NCBI GenBank assembly: GCA_001953115.1
Contig: LSSL01000904.1
Span: 1 to 20,441 of the forward strand
Direction: 5' to 3'
Origin: Smittium mucronatum
Taxonomy: Eukaryota > Kickxellomycota > Harpellomycetes > Harpellales > Legeriomycetaceae
Length of the DNA stretch: 20,441 nucleotides
Part shown: in pieces, positions 1-10,404 of the stretch
Layout of the letters: each line of letters opens with the position of its first letter
Numbering within the stretch: position 1 is the first letter of the stretch
Program-made: the position numbers and the translations under genes
Notes under the pieces: generated by a model
Told to the model about the DNA's origin: nothing
The model's input: only the letters and a program-made list of their open reading frames with translations
Databases searched by the model: none

Positions 1-310
1 CGTTCGACAGTCAGACGGATCTCAGCGTCTAACAGCTATTTGTAGGAAAGCCATGTCGATCAATCCCACGTTTGGGTAGGAGCCTAATTTTATTAATCCT
101 GTTAGAAGTAGGCTCTGACTAGGAGCTCAGTAGATTCAGTGAACTATTTTTCATTGACAAAGAGCTTAATTCATGACTGCACGTAACCTCAGTCATCCAG
201 CCTACTTGAAGCAATGCCAGGGGGGGTCTTTCGGTTGGTAGATTGAACCCTTTTCCCGTAGGTACGCAGCCGGTAGTCCGGCAGAGGAGCTTATTGTAGT
301 TAGGATAATA
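1..310. other. GC-richer island of unknown nature
   Basis: This stretch is clearly less AT-rich than the following 2 kb and contains small hairpins, for example GAGCCTA (80-86) facing TAGGCTC (109-115), and GCCGG-TAGT-CCGGC near 269-283. The minus strand has an open frame that ends at 119, but its upstream half is homopolymer-rich intergenic DNA, so I do not call it a gene. No tRNA or rRNA core that I know is recognisable. It could be the end of a larger repeat or of a gene cut by the window edge. Confidence 0.3.
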
Positions 311-530
311 GTCTTTTCTATACGTCTTTTTCTTTTTTTCAAATTTTTTTAGTATATTTTTTAATGATTTTATCTTACAATAAAATTCCGTGATAAAAAA
401 AAAAAAAAGATACATTATTATAATTATAAGATGGTATAAAGCCCAATTACAGGATTAATGGAAAATATAGCCTATTATTTGAATCTTCAGTTTTAACAAA
501 TGAAAAATAAATATCCAGTGAAATTAAGCT

Positions 531-700
531 TTAACTCTTTCAGATTCCAAAATTTTGCCTTACTATCATTATTGAAAATTAGATATTTCAATTTGCTAAA
601 TTTTTTTAATAAATCTAATAATCTATAATAATAATTTTTTAATGGTAGATCTAAATAAAGGTTTATTAAATTTCTGTACTTTTAACCCTGAAATTGTTAA
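531..700 (-). mobile_element. Short TTAA-ended inverted-repeat element, copy 1
   Basis: The element begins TTAACTCTTTCAGATTCC and ends GTACTTTTAACCCTGAAATTGTTAA. When reverse-complemented, both ends resemble the ends of the better-kept copy at 11596-11767. The length of 170 bp matches the other copies. The right end is strongly decayed. It has no coding capacity. It is read as a non-autonomous DNA transposon relic in reverse orientation relative to the 11596 copy. Confidence 0.5.
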
Positions 701-768
701 ATAAACAAAAATAAAGCTTTTAGAATATATCGGCTCTTAAATAATGACAAGATAGTTTATATCAATTT

Positions 769-939
769 TTAACCCTTTTAAGTGCAGGGGGTACAAAAAT
801 GGCATGAACTTTTTATCCAATATTTTCATTTAAAAATGATATTTTTACACTATTGGTTAGATTAAGAAATCTAGTCAATTTAATTAGTTAATATGAATTA
901 ATGGGAGTGGGGTAAAATTTTGGATCCGGAAAAGTCTAA
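769..939 (+). mobile_element. Short TTAA-ended inverted-repeat element, copy 2
   Basis: It starts TTAACCCTTTTAAGTGC and ends GGATCCGGAAAAGTCTAA, 171 bp in all. The interior aligns with the copies at 9667 and 11596: a TATTTTTACACTATTGG block sits at the place of TATTTGTACACCATTGG. The 3' part (AATGGGAGTGGGGT) matches the reverse complement of the cut copy at 20366. The right terminus has lost its GGGTTAA. A short ORF at 920-1132 begins inside it and is not considered real. Confidence 0.65.
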
Positions 940-1815
940 AAAAAACACCATGTTTTTGTTAAAGTTGGTTAAATTGAGTGCTAATTTTTTATTTTTTTAT
1001 TATGAAAATACGAATAATGAGCAGTTATTGGAAAAAAAATGTTTACTCATTTTCAAAAAAAAAATTAGTCGAAAAACTACTCAAAAATATGTGTGTGTTA
1101 ATTGGATAAATCCATATATTAGTCGAAAATGATTTAAATGGACCGAAAATGGTTAATTAAAGTTATAAATTGCTAAAAACAGTGAGTTCGGGCTTATATC
1201 AGTCTAAATTTACTATTTATAACTATTTTACATGATGAGAATTCGAATTTCATTTGAAAATTTCCCCATTGAAAATTACATTTATTAGGCTCATAATTTA
1301 TTAATTTTCATTAATAATATATATTTTTTGATTTATCGCGTTTAAATATAAAACTGAAACAGGATTATATTTCTTTCCTTAAATGATTAAGGGCTTACTA
1401 TCAGAAAATATTGAGTGAATTAAAAAAAACATAGCACTTCAGCTTACTAACTAATATTTGGTAGGCTTTCAACAGATATTTTTGTTCTCTCATTTTTTTA
1501 CCAGTATTTTATTATTTAAAGACAAACCGATTGTATTCTTAATTAAGATTTTTTTTAAATTAATTGGCTCTAATCATTCATTTCCCATATTTATAAAATA
1601 TTATTTATACCAGATATAAGGCATTTCATTAATAATCCCATTATCCATAAAAAGAGATATTGAAGATTTTCTTCTTAAACGTCTTATGTGTCTTAGAATC
1701 TGCCATTTATTCTAAAACTGGGGACATTTCATTACAATTTTTTTTGGAATTTTTGACCATTTTAAAACGATTTCTTTTTTAATCTGAATTTTTATTTGAA
1801 TAAAATTTTAATTTT
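940..1815. other. AT-rich intergenic DNA, nothing recognised
   Basis: Very AT-rich sequence with homopolymer runs, no convincing ORF on either strand and no RNA gene that I can recognise. Confidence 0.5.
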
Positions 1816-1880
1816 TTAGCCCTTTCAGGGATGGGTGATCAAAAACAGCTTCAAATTAAATTCAGCGAAAGTCAATACTG
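1816..1880 (+). mobile_element. Left end of a short TTAA-family element, copy 3 (decayed)
   Basis: TTAGCCCTTTCAGGG followed by a CAAAAACAGCTTCAAATT block aligns with the first 60 bases of the 11596 copy (TTAACCCTTTCAAGGGC, then CAAAAAATAGCTTTCAATT). I could not fix a right end. A weak candidate lies near 2017, which would make the copy about 200 bp long. Confidence 0.4.
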
Positions 1881-2100
1881 CCAATAAATCGCACCTTTAC
1901 GAAATTATAAGAAATTGTAATAGCATCTATAAAATGCGTTTATAATGGTGTATTACAAATAAAAAAAGTGATGACCAATTAAAAGCTGACGCAGAAACAG
2001 AATTATAAAAAATTAATTAAATTTATTAATTAAATTCTGAAAATCGCATTGGTAAATTTGAATTTAGAAAATGGAAAATTAACCTTGCAGAAAAAATAAA

Positions 2101-2285
2101 TTTGTAGCTTAAATGCTAAAAAATGTACTATCTGTCCAGAAAATTTCATTTTTAGTTTTGTTTATTTGTTTATTTGTTTATAATTGGTTATTTTTGGCTA
2201 ATAAAATACCAAAATAATCCTGCTTTAAATTGCAGGTGTAAAAAAAGGAACTTTCTGTTCAAAAACTATCATTTTTCTATGGTTA
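2101..2285 (+). repeat. Diverged direct repeat, copy A
   Basis: Aligns in the same orientation with 3285-3450. Shared blocks in the same order are TTTGTAGCTTAAATG, TGTCCAGAAAAT, and TTATTTTTGGCTAATAAAA, followed by a weaker AAATAA/TAAAA tail. No coding potential. Probably two copies of an unnamed old repeat. Copy A contains three TTTATTTG-like units in tandem (about 2160-2180). Confidence 0.6.
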
Positions 2286-2714
2286 ACTAATAAAAACTGA
2301 AAAAAGTTAGCTTCTTGATACATAAATAAGTATTTTGATACAAATTTAATAAATTGATAGAAAATTGATAAAAATAGCCATTAACTGGATAAAAAATTGA
2401 ACAATTTAATAAAATTACATTCTTTTTTTTATAATTGGAAAATTTTAATTTTGTTTTTTCATGATTGTAAAAAAGAAAAATCCATTTATTCTACAAGAAA
2501 ATAAAAGTTTTCGAATCCGATATGAGATTAAATAAAAATAAAACTTGGATCGGTTTTAAAAACGAATCCCGAAACAATTAAAATTTGCCTAATAGAAAAA
2601 AATTTAGTCTTTTTTTATATTTAAATATCTAGCTTTGTATCAGTAATCCTGGGTATTTGTCAAATTTGTATTTAATTATGATTTTTGTATTCAGATACTT
2701 AATTTTGTATTATT

Positions 2715-2795
2715 GCCACCCTTGAACCAATGCCCAGTGGGTATGGAGCAGCTAGAGCGACAGATGGGAGTGGGATGAAAATTTTGATTAATTTT
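2715..2795. other. GC-richer patch resembling part of a TTAA-family element
   Basis: ACAGATGGGAGTGGGATGAAAATTTTG (in pieces: GATGGGAGTGGG then ATGAAAATTTTG) is close to the 3' part of copy 2 (AATGGGAGTGGGG then TAAAATTTTG). No terminal repeat can be recognised, so at most this is a fragment. Both flanking stretches, 2286-2714 and 2796-3284, are AT-rich with nothing recognised. Confidence 0.25.
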
Positions 2796-3284
2796 TTCCT
2801 TTTATTGTATTTTTATTTTAGTTTTTTTCTAGTATTTAAATATTATATATAAAATTCCCTTTAAAAAAAAAATAAATAGTATTATTGCCATTATATTTTG
2901 TATCAGAATATTATCAACCATTTTTCTATTGATTTATTTGTTTTACATGGTTTTTCATAGTAATAGACCCTTTTTTTAGATTTTCGGGGTTATTTCTCTA
3001 ATGAAAATATAAAAAGCGATATTATTGCACTGAATAACTGTTTATACCAATCAAAAAAAAACTTATAAAACCTAAGAACAATAATATTTTAACCAATAAT
3101 GACATATATCAATGCTTATAAGTTAAAGTGAATTATTTGTTATAAGAATGACCCCACAGGTCCAGAAAAAAAGGTCGATTGGAATGAAAAATAGTTTTTA
3201 TTGAAATTAAAAAAAGTTATTATTGAAATTAAAACCCATGTAATTCTATTATTTTTGATTAATAAAGCAATACAGATCTGAATT

Positions 3285-3450
3285 TTTGTAGCTTAAATGT
3301 AAAAAAACTCACTTATTGTCCAGAAAATGTCGTTTTATTCTTAATTCATTTGTTTGGAATCGATTATTTTTGGCTAATAAAACATTAAAATAACCAATGC
3401 TTATATTATAGATGTTAAAAAATTGTTTATTTTACGGAAAGAGTCGTTTT
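3285..3450 (+). repeat. Diverged direct repeat, copy B
   Basis: Second copy of the repeat at 2101-2285, 1184 bp downstream and in the same orientation. Block order is conserved: TTTGTAGCTTAAATG, TGTCCAGAAAAT, TTATTTTTGGCTAATAAAA. Indels are frequent, so the duplication is old. The stretch 3451-3892 up to the LTR contains nothing else I recognise. Confidence 0.6.
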
Positions 3451-3892
3451 TATCTTTATTTATTTAATTTCGGGAAACTTATTGATATATAATTGGACTA
3501 TGGCAACATATCATATTTTATAACATGCCTTGCGCATTTCAAAAAAATTCATGTTAAAACTTGGCGCCTGAAAAGATTAAAAATCAAATCTACTTCATCA
3601 ATATATTTTTACAAAATTTCGTAATAAATTAATGATTCCAATTTATGAAATTGCTTAAACTAATTCTATTTTTTCAATCTCCCCAAAAAACTAATAGGTG
3701 AGTTTCCGGTCTCAAATAGAGCCTTCCAATTTTCCAGCTTTTACCCTTTAGCCTTTTTAAAACAGCATATAAAAATACGCTATAAAAATAAGCTTGTGGC
3801 ATTCAGCGAATAAAAAATCATAGTTTAAACCTGAAATATCAAATATAAATTCAATTTTTTCCTTTCACTTTTTCGGGTCGGTAAACAAAATT

Positions 3893-4253
3893 AACCTATA
3901 TTACTTGTCGTTTCCCTTTTTTTTGATTGTTTTATAATCTTTTATTTTAAAACTTATTAATACTAAATAAATATTGAACTAATGTTTGCTTCCTTATGAA
4001 TGCATCCGTTTTTTAGGTGGGAATACTTTCACATTTTATTTATTTTCCATTAAGGGAAAATCTGTAATATAAAAAAATAATAGATTAAGTAAAATTTGAT
4101 TATACACGCATAATTATGGCTTCTCTTATTCTTTTGGATAGATTCCTGTAAATATTTTTGGATCGCCATAGAAATAAATGAAGATATACTGGTGTGTAGC
4201 TCATATTAACCTATGCCATAACATAATCTAGAGCTAGCTTTTTGCTCGCCACA
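3893..4253 (-). repeat. 3' LTR of the gypsy element
   Basis: Aligns along its length with 9169-9519. It includes a 24-base identical core at 4161-4184 (the other copy is at 9427-9450), the shared block CCGTTTTTTAGGTGGGAAT, and a shared end CTCGCCACA. On the minus strand the LTR would begin TGTGGCGAGC, the usual TG start. Borders are uncertain by a few bases because the copies also share ACT just outside. Confidence 0.8.
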
Positions 4254-4559
4254 ACTCTCCACTGCCCAAAGACTAAGCTTCTATTATCTATTCGAGCTCG
4301 ACCAGTCTCAATGCATGTATAATAGATTCCTTTCCTTTATCAGAAAGAATTCGTTACATATTACTCTATCTTTTCCTAACTATTATTTAATGGCTTTTGT
4401 ATCTCCTAGTAAGTATAATTGGTGATTTTCTTTTCTTTATTAAACCTCCATTTAATAGCATTAACAACCCGTTTTTTAAAGAAAGTATTAAATTTTTAAT
4501 ATCTTTTCTTTCTCTTTCAATTCCAAATCGATAGGCAGTTAGATTAAACGATTCTATCG

Positions 4560-5300
4560 CTGATCTTCTTGGGAATTAATCTTGTGATATTCTTCGTTTC
4601 TCATACCTTTTAACTTCGACTCGATTCCGAACAGAAAAAAATATGATGAGTAGCCTGTGCGTTAATGAGTTCTTTTTCTTAAAGCTAACAACTTTCCATC
4701 GATATAGTTATCCCACAGGTTGATGCTGTTTATTGTTCTTTTTGATATCGAGAAAAATAGGATAACGTTTAATTTCTCCACCGCACCTGCTCATTCCTTT
4801 CGGTAAGCCGGAAGTAAGTTAACTTTTTTTTTCTAGACAAAACTCGCTAAATTTTATTGATGTGAAGCATAATTCGCGATCGAAAGTAACTGAATATATA
4901 ATGCCAAAAATCGAAAAATCTTTCCAAAAGACCTCAACTGCGGACATGGAGGTTTTATCAGGATTATTCTCAGCTTATGGAAACCCGGTGAGTGTTTCTA
5001 TAATTGTAACTATAAAACTGTTATTTTTTTATGACTCTGGTAATGGGTCCAAATATTATATTGCCCAAATTTTAAATATAGATATCAGTTTAGATTTTCT
5101 TGATCTGTACAAAGGAATATGTTCTGCGAATTTCTGAAAGCGTTGACAACTTTTAATTTAATTTTGTATCTCTAAACAACTTCGCCCTCCAGTACCTGGA
5201 TCTTATATATGGCCACACAGATCCAGATGCATATTGTCACATTCCGTAGTTTACTTTGTCAAAAACTTTATATATTTCATCTATAGTTTCTAATACCTCA
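4560..5300 (-). pseudogene. Integrase remnant of the gypsy element
   Basis: Minus-strand translation gives pieces of a retroviral-type integrase. A zinc-binding-like stretch with IRSRYWRAKLF lies near 5190. A catalytic-core stretch follows, with YLDPLPES, then ETLTGFP, DKTSMSAVEVFWKDF, and FDRE in the place of the usual SDRG (about 4870-5060). Further on comes a tail with WDNYIDGKLLALRKRTH and TGYSSYFFLFG (about 4610-4720). At least two stops and a frame change interrupt it. The 91-codon open frame on the plus strand at 4862-5137 is its antisense shadow. Confidence 0.75.
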
Positions 5301-5465
5301 TATAATTGATCTTTTTTTTTGTATAAATTCTCTTTAATAATAAAAAAAAACTTTGTTTTAATTTTAGGGTTATTTATTTTCTTCAAGAATTCCTGTGGTA
5401 ATAAACTGTTTTATTTTCTAAAACTGAATATCTTTTTTCTTGTTGAAACTTGTTGGTTTTACTGT

Positions 5466-6650
5466 GAATGCATCCCCTCCAGAGCAAGATAAGTAATCAG
5501 CAATCACATTACCTTTTCCTTCACGATTCTTTATTTCGCAGTTATATTCCAATATTAAATTTATTCATCTTATAATACATCCATAAGAGTATTTTTCCTT
5601 GAATAAGCTGGCTACTGATGAGCTATCGGTATAAACAATAAAATCTCCATCCAGTAAATATGGTATAAAGTTATTTATTTCAGCAAAAACTTCCAGAGCT
5701 TCCCGATCATAATTTTGATAATTCCTTTATGCTGTTTGTAAATTTCTCGAGTAATTTGATATTGATTTAAACTCCTTTTTTTCGACAAATTGCTCTAAAA
5801 CAGCACCGATGGAAACACCATAAGCATCGGTAGAGAAGATAAACAATTTTTCTTCTTCAGGATATTTCAAGATTTTTCAAGATGGGGGCTGATTTTAGTA
5901 ATTCCTTAATCTTATTGAAAGATTGAAAGCATTGATCGTTCTATTATCATTTATTACTATTTCTAACTAGTTTTTTTAGGGGCTCACTCAAATCCACACA
6001 TTGTGGAATATACCTCCTAAAATAATATCCAAGCGCTACGAAAGACTGTAGTTCTTTATTCTTCGCTGTGTATTTCTATTTATCAAAGCGGTTATTTTGA
6101 TAGGATCAGGAGTTAACCCCGATTTGGTTACCAAGTAGCCCAAGAATCTGAATTTTCTCACTAAAAAATTGCACTTTTTCAATTTTAACGAAATTTTATT
6201 TTCTTTGCGCAATTTAAAGACCTTTTTTAAATGTATTAAGTGCTGGACTTCATCATTCGATATAGTTCATATTCGTCAAGATACAGTATCAGGAATTGAT
6301 ACATGTATTCAATAAATATTTTTTCAGTCATTTTCTGGAAAAATTCCGGAGCATTAGTTATTCCAAACGGCATTCTTTTAAGTTATAATTCTTTGAAAGC
6401 GGTAATGAATTAACAGTATTTTTTTGAATATTCTTCCAAAAAACTTGCCAAAATCCACTAAATAAATCCAAAGTTTTAAAAAAAAAATCCACTAATAGAA
6501 TCCATGCAATCGTCAATCTGAAGCATTGGGAAGTGATCCTTGGATATCAAATCTTTTAAGGGCTTAAAATTTATAAAAAATCGCATTTCTCGATTTGGTT
6601 TAGGGACTAAAACAACTTAAAAACTCCAGTACGAGTTTTTCGTTTCAATT
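5466..6650 (-). pseudogene. Reverse transcriptase and RNase H remnant
   Basis: The minus strand shows classical gypsy pol blocks in order: VPKPNREMRFFINFKPL with DHFPMLQIDD (about 6510-6620), a frameshift, LDLFSGFWQV (about 6440), MPFGITNAPEFFQKM (about 6327-6373), YLDEYEL (about 6263-6283), FRFLGYLVTKSGLTPDP (about 6110-6160), then RNase H with FSTDAYGVSIGAVL (about 5800-5835), VYTDSSSVASLF and NVIADYLS ahead of a C-terminal GGDAF (5466). The catalytic box reads YLDE instead of YLDD, so the polymerase site is damaged even where the frame is open. Several stops interrupt it. Confidence 0.88.
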
Positions 6651-7379
6651 ATCCCATTTGATAACATATTTTCTATTTATTTTTTTATGCATTGCTTCTC
6701 TCTCTCTCACTTACATCCTTAATCTTTTGCTAATTTTATTGGTTTTACTTTTTAGATTAATTTTGTATTTATTTTATTAATTCTTTGTAATTTTATTTGG
6801 GATTCAAAAAAAATCATTTGATATTCCACCATTATATGATATAATTTATCCTTAATTGTTAGCTCGATTTAATCTAATTAGGAAATTATAACTATAAGAT
6901 TTTATTCGAATGTCGTAGGTTTACCTACTTCAACTGGAATATGGCTATTTATTACAAAATCTTCGATTTTTTTGTATTTCTAGATTTTATAATTTAATAA
7001 ATCCATAAAAAGTACCTTTCTTTCATCATCCGAATCAGACTCAAAAGATATATCACTATCTTAAGAGCTTTTGTCTGAATCTGAGCTACCTGAATCATCG
7101 CCACTAATCTTCTCGCTTATTTTCAACTTTTTTTACAGTTTTTTTTTAATAGTTTTCACTTTAAGAGTAAAAACCCTTATCTCTTTATATATTCAACTAA
7201 ACTTTTAATTTTTTGGAATGAATGTCTTCCCAATATAATATTTACAGCACATTCTCTAAGCACCTGAAATTCGATTGGAATTGTGATTTCTCTTTTGGAT
7301 TTGATGTTTAGAGCTGTGTTGACCAGAATATTTACTGTTGGGCCATCAACCTGCTTTATTTAACCGATAATGTTTACCT

Positions 7380-7470
7380 TTTTTATCCTAAGCCCGATTT
7401 TTTTCAATAAATTTACGTTTAATATGTAAAATGATGCCCCACTATCAATAAATAAGTGAAAATTCACAAT
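7380..7470 (-). pseudogene. Aspartic protease remnant of the gypsy element
   Basis: The minus strand encodes FHLFIDSGASFYI, the active-site DSG (D-S/T-G) motif of retroelement proteases, with the DSG codons at 7438-7446. Between it and the reverse transcriptase (about 7030-7110) lies a Ser/Asp/Glu-rich linker that also contains a stop. The protease is truncated and not functional. Confidence 0.7.
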
Positions 7471-8402
7471 AAATATTCTTTGTGCTTCCCTAAATAATTT
7501 CAAATAAATCTTTTTATTTATGTAATATCAAAATTTGGTAATAGAATAATTGATCCGATCTCTAGAAAACCCCCCGGACTATTTTTACTTTGGAAAAGTG
7601 ATAGCTTTTTGTAAGATTTGGTTGTTAATAAAATAAAAATTGATTAAAGTGTAAAAATAATGTAAATCATTTGTGGATTGAATAAGATCGATCACTGTCG
7701 ATCGATATTAAATCTCTTGTGACTTGTTTCAGAAAATTCATATTATTGAATAAAAAAAACCTCTTAATGTAAAACCCATTTCAAATGAGCTATTCTGGAG
7801 CTTTGTTCTATTAATTATAACTTTTCTGCATAAAGGACAAACTAACCAATTTTCCTCTACAGTAAATTTTCCTATTTTTACCATTATGTAAGCGCTACCA
7901 CCACGGGTGTAAATTTTTGATTTTTTTTGGTTTCCATAATTAGTGTTAGATTCATATTAAGAAACAGAAATTTTTTTCCTCACTTGTTTTTATTTTTTTC
8001 TTTAACTCCAACAATTAGATCATCCACTACTTTTGGTTTACCCACCAAAAATTCATCCAAATATATCGTAACTGGGGCTTCAAAACCCTTTTTAGAAAAT
8101 TCAGAAATCCTGTTCTTGTTTTTTTTTTGTATTTTTTTTTGTATTTTTTACGGATTTTTGCTTGTTTTTTAGGGAAAATTCCCTGTCACTTTTAGAATTG
8201 TCTAAAATGGTTTCTATTCTCATTAGCTTGTTTGCGACTAAGAGATTTTCATCAACTATTTTCTCAAAAAGAATAACATCTTTGTTATCCTTCTTTTTTT
8301 AGTTTTCATCCGTATACTCTGGTAATTTTATTCTTTTTGAGGATAATTATTCCTCTAATAATTTTTACCTATATATGTATTATTCCTGTTTGTGTAGTTT
8401 GT

Positions 8403-9100
8403 GCAGTTTTTGGGCGTGTGTTCGTAAGCGTTACATGTGTAACATCTTAAAAAAGCCGATTTTTTTTTTCCAGGACTAATGCAATCCTGCTGAATTGTTT
8501 TGTGAGCTCCAAAATTTTATCCACATCCTTTTATTTTTTTTTTCTGTCAAACCTGGAGAGATAATCTTGGAAGATTCTGAATGAAAGTTCTTTCTTCTTA
8601 CGATCATCTTGCTAGTATATTTTAAAATCTTTTCGATACTCCATTCGCTACAATCTGGTTCATTTAGAAATTAGCCAGGAGAATTCACTGTAAATCAATA
8701 AAAAAAGCCTCCAAATAAATGTATTTTACAGCTATTGCGTGCACAATTTTTGGAACAATAAGATCCAAAACCTCCATATAGCGAAGATTGAAAGCCGTGA
8801 TTCCTTCCTTCTTATTAGGCAATGATTTACTAGTGGCTTAATTGATGTAATTTTTTGATTTAATTTCAATAAATCGGCGTGAAAATGTATTTTTCATTAA
8901 TTGAAAATATTAGTCAAGACTCTGTTACTCAGAACCCTTTCCCAATGTCTCTCGCTGCAAAACCCATTTTGCTGCATTGCCTTTTATCCAGACTTTATAA
9001 ATATCCTTACTGGTTTTATCGTTCCATTTTTTGATTTTGCACATCTTTTTAAACGCGAGAGTCCAAAATTATACTGATATGAATTAGTTTTACCAGAATC
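8403..9100 (-). pseudogene. Gag remnant with CCHC zinc knuckle
   Basis: Codons 8444-8403 on the minus strand read CYTCNAYEHTPKNC, a perfect C-X2-C-X4-H-X4-C nucleocapsid knuckle. The upstream DNA up to the 5' LTR has broken frames rich in Lys/Glu/Arg (for example DDRKKKELSFRIFQ near 8565-8610), as expected for decayed gag. The plus-strand open frame at 7927-8172 lies in the antisense of this part of the element and is not a gene. Confidence 0.7.
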
Positions 9101-9168
9101 TTTCTTGAAAACCACTGAAGTCAACCTCAGTTCCATTTGTGTCTTTATCCGATGGTTTTGATAACAGC

Positions 9169-9519
9169 AACCTATCTTTTCCCAATTTTTTGATTGATTT
9201 ATAATCTTCTATTTTAAAACTTAGTAATAATAAATAAATAATGAGATACCATTTTATTGCTTATAAATGCTTCCGTTTTTTAGGTGGGAATTCTTTCACC
9301 TTTTACATATTTTAAATTAAGGAAAAAGGTATAATATACTAAAATAATAGGTTAAGTGAGATTATATATATATGCATACTTATTGCTGTTCCTATTCTTT
9401 TGGTTAGATTCCTGTATATATTTTTAGATCGCCATAGAAATAAATGAAGACCTGCTGGTGCCTAGCTCATATTTACTTATACAATAGAATTATCTAGAGC
9501 TAGCGTTTAGCTCGCCACA
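9169..9519 (-). repeat. 5' LTR of the gypsy element
   Basis: Partner of 3893-4253 in the same orientation, with the identical core at 9427-9450 and end CTCGCCACA. Because the element reads on the minus strand, this is the promoter-side LTR. The inner border is placed where similarity stops (ATAGGTT on the minus strand), just before the possible primer-binding site. It is about 350 bp long. Confidence 0.8.
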
Positions 9520-9666
9520 ACTACATTATACCCAATAATGGTTTCGAATTGGAGTTCATATTTCAAAAAAAGGAGTTTTTGATAGTGCGGTCCACATTAG
9601 TTACCAAGCCATATCATTAAATTTTCGGTTAATCAGAGTGAAAAAAGGCCTCTGAACGTTAAATAT

Positions 9667-9834
9667 TTAGCCCTTTAGGGCTTATGACAATAAAATATCA
9701 TTCATTTTTCACTCAATGTTTGTATTATTTAATAATATTTGTATATTATTGGATAGATCAAGAAATTGGACTAATTGAAATAGAGAATGTTTACAAGCAG
9801 GAGAGGATACAAATTTGTGCCTGGAAAAGGTTAA
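9667..9834 (+). mobile_element. Short TTAA-ended inverted-repeat element, copy 4
   Basis: Starts TTAGCCCTTTAGGGC and ends GTGCCTGGAAAAGGTTAA, 168 bp. The interior block TATTTGTATATTATTGG followed by GATCAAGAAATTGGACTAATTGAAATAG aligns with copies 2 and 5; the phrase is spread over about 9736-9785. The 95-codon frame at 9684-9971 starts inside it and is not called. The flanks 9520-9666 and 9835-10052 are AT-rich without recognisable features. Confidence 0.7.
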
Positions 9835-10052
9835 AAAAAACAAGACTATTAACCCTATCAGTTCAATGTTCAAAATTTACCGATATTTTTCAAACAATAA
9901 AAAAGTTCATGAAGACAAAATTTTGTGAATATTATAAATTTGTTTATTTTCAACTAATAGAAAAGGATTAATCACAAAAATCAAATTCAATAAGTTTTTG
10001 AACTGCGAAAATGTTAATGCTCATGTTTATATTCCAAAAATACAGGGTTGAT

Positions 10053-10216
10053 TTAAGGTTAGATAATAAAAATCTACTAATATTTTTAAGAATATCCTAT
10101 TTTCATCAAAACCATACTGATTTGTTGAAAAGCATGCTAAATGTAAAAATTTTATACTTTTTGATGTTACACAGGGCTTAATTTGGTCCTATAATTCAAT
10201 CAAATACATACTAATT
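10053..10216 (+). repeat. Left arm of the 164-bp inverted repeat
   Basis: Runs from TTAAGGTTAGATAATAAA to AATACATACTAATT. Its reverse complement is 11134-11297. The only difference I found is GTTACACAGG here against GTTATACAGG in the other arm. Confidence 0.92.
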
Positions 10217-10404
10217 CTGGAGCAAACTAAATAGCCAATAAAATTGGTGAAGCCCGTTTTTTAATTTTTTTTTTATAAAAGAAAAAAGTGTAAATTTCAG
10301 ATATTGAACCATTCTCTACGATTTTAAAAGACTACTATGAACAAAATGCATTAAGATTCTATCTAAAAAACCCAACACCAGATATTGAATGAAAAAAAGC
10401 AAGC

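Larger units (their letters stand above)
3893..9519 (-). mobile_element. Degenerate Ty3/gypsy-type LTR retrotransposon
   Basis: Two alignable LTRs enclose remnants in the order gag zinc knuckle, aspartic protease, reverse transcriptase, RNase H and integrase, reading on the minus strand. Integrase after RNase H is the Ty3/gypsy (Metaviridae) order. The total of about 5.6 kb is normal for a complete element. Every domain is broken by stops and frameshifts, and the LTRs differ by many substitutions and indels, so the copy is old and inactive. A purine-rich tract (GCAGTGGAGAGT on the minus strand, about 4254-4267) precedes the 3' LTR. A possible primer-binding site next to the 5' LTR (TGTTATCAAAAC, about 9155-9166) matches the initiator-Met type TGGTATCAGAGC at 9 of 12 positions. 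No clear target-site duplication was found. Confidence 0.9.

Noticed and set aside
119..415. 98-codon minus-strand ORF
   Set aside because: Its first third is encoded by poly-A/T-rich intergenic DNA. The rest comes from the GC-richer island and resembles no protein that I know.
920..1132. 70-codon plus-strand ORF
   Set aside because: It starts inside the end of a short TTAA element with a TTG codon and is mostly Lys/Phe/Leu from A/T runs.
3564..3582. GGCGCCTGAAAAGATTAA-like block as a further TTAA-family right end
   Set aside because: No matching left end was found at the expected distance of about 170 bp, so chance similarity is as likely.
3739..3762. TTTACCCTTTAGCC block as a further TTAA-family left end
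   Set aside because: There is no interior similarity and no partner end. It lies just outside the LTR and is probably coincidental.
4862..5137. 91-codon plus-strand ORF with a splice-donor-like GGTGAGTG near 4986
   Set aside because: The minus strand of the same stretch encodes recognisable integrase core (ETLTGFP, DKTSMSAVEVFWKDF, FDRE) in step with the rest of the retroelement, so this ORF is its antisense shadow.
7927..8172. 81-codon plus-strand ORF rich in Phe
   Set aside because: It lies antisense within the gag/protease part of the degenerate retroelement, and its Phe-rich tail comes from T runs. Its first codon is TTG, not ATG.
9684..9971. 95-codon plus-strand ORF
   Set aside because: It begins inside the short TTAA element at 9667-9834 and crosses its right border into AT-rich DNA. 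There is no recognisable domain.
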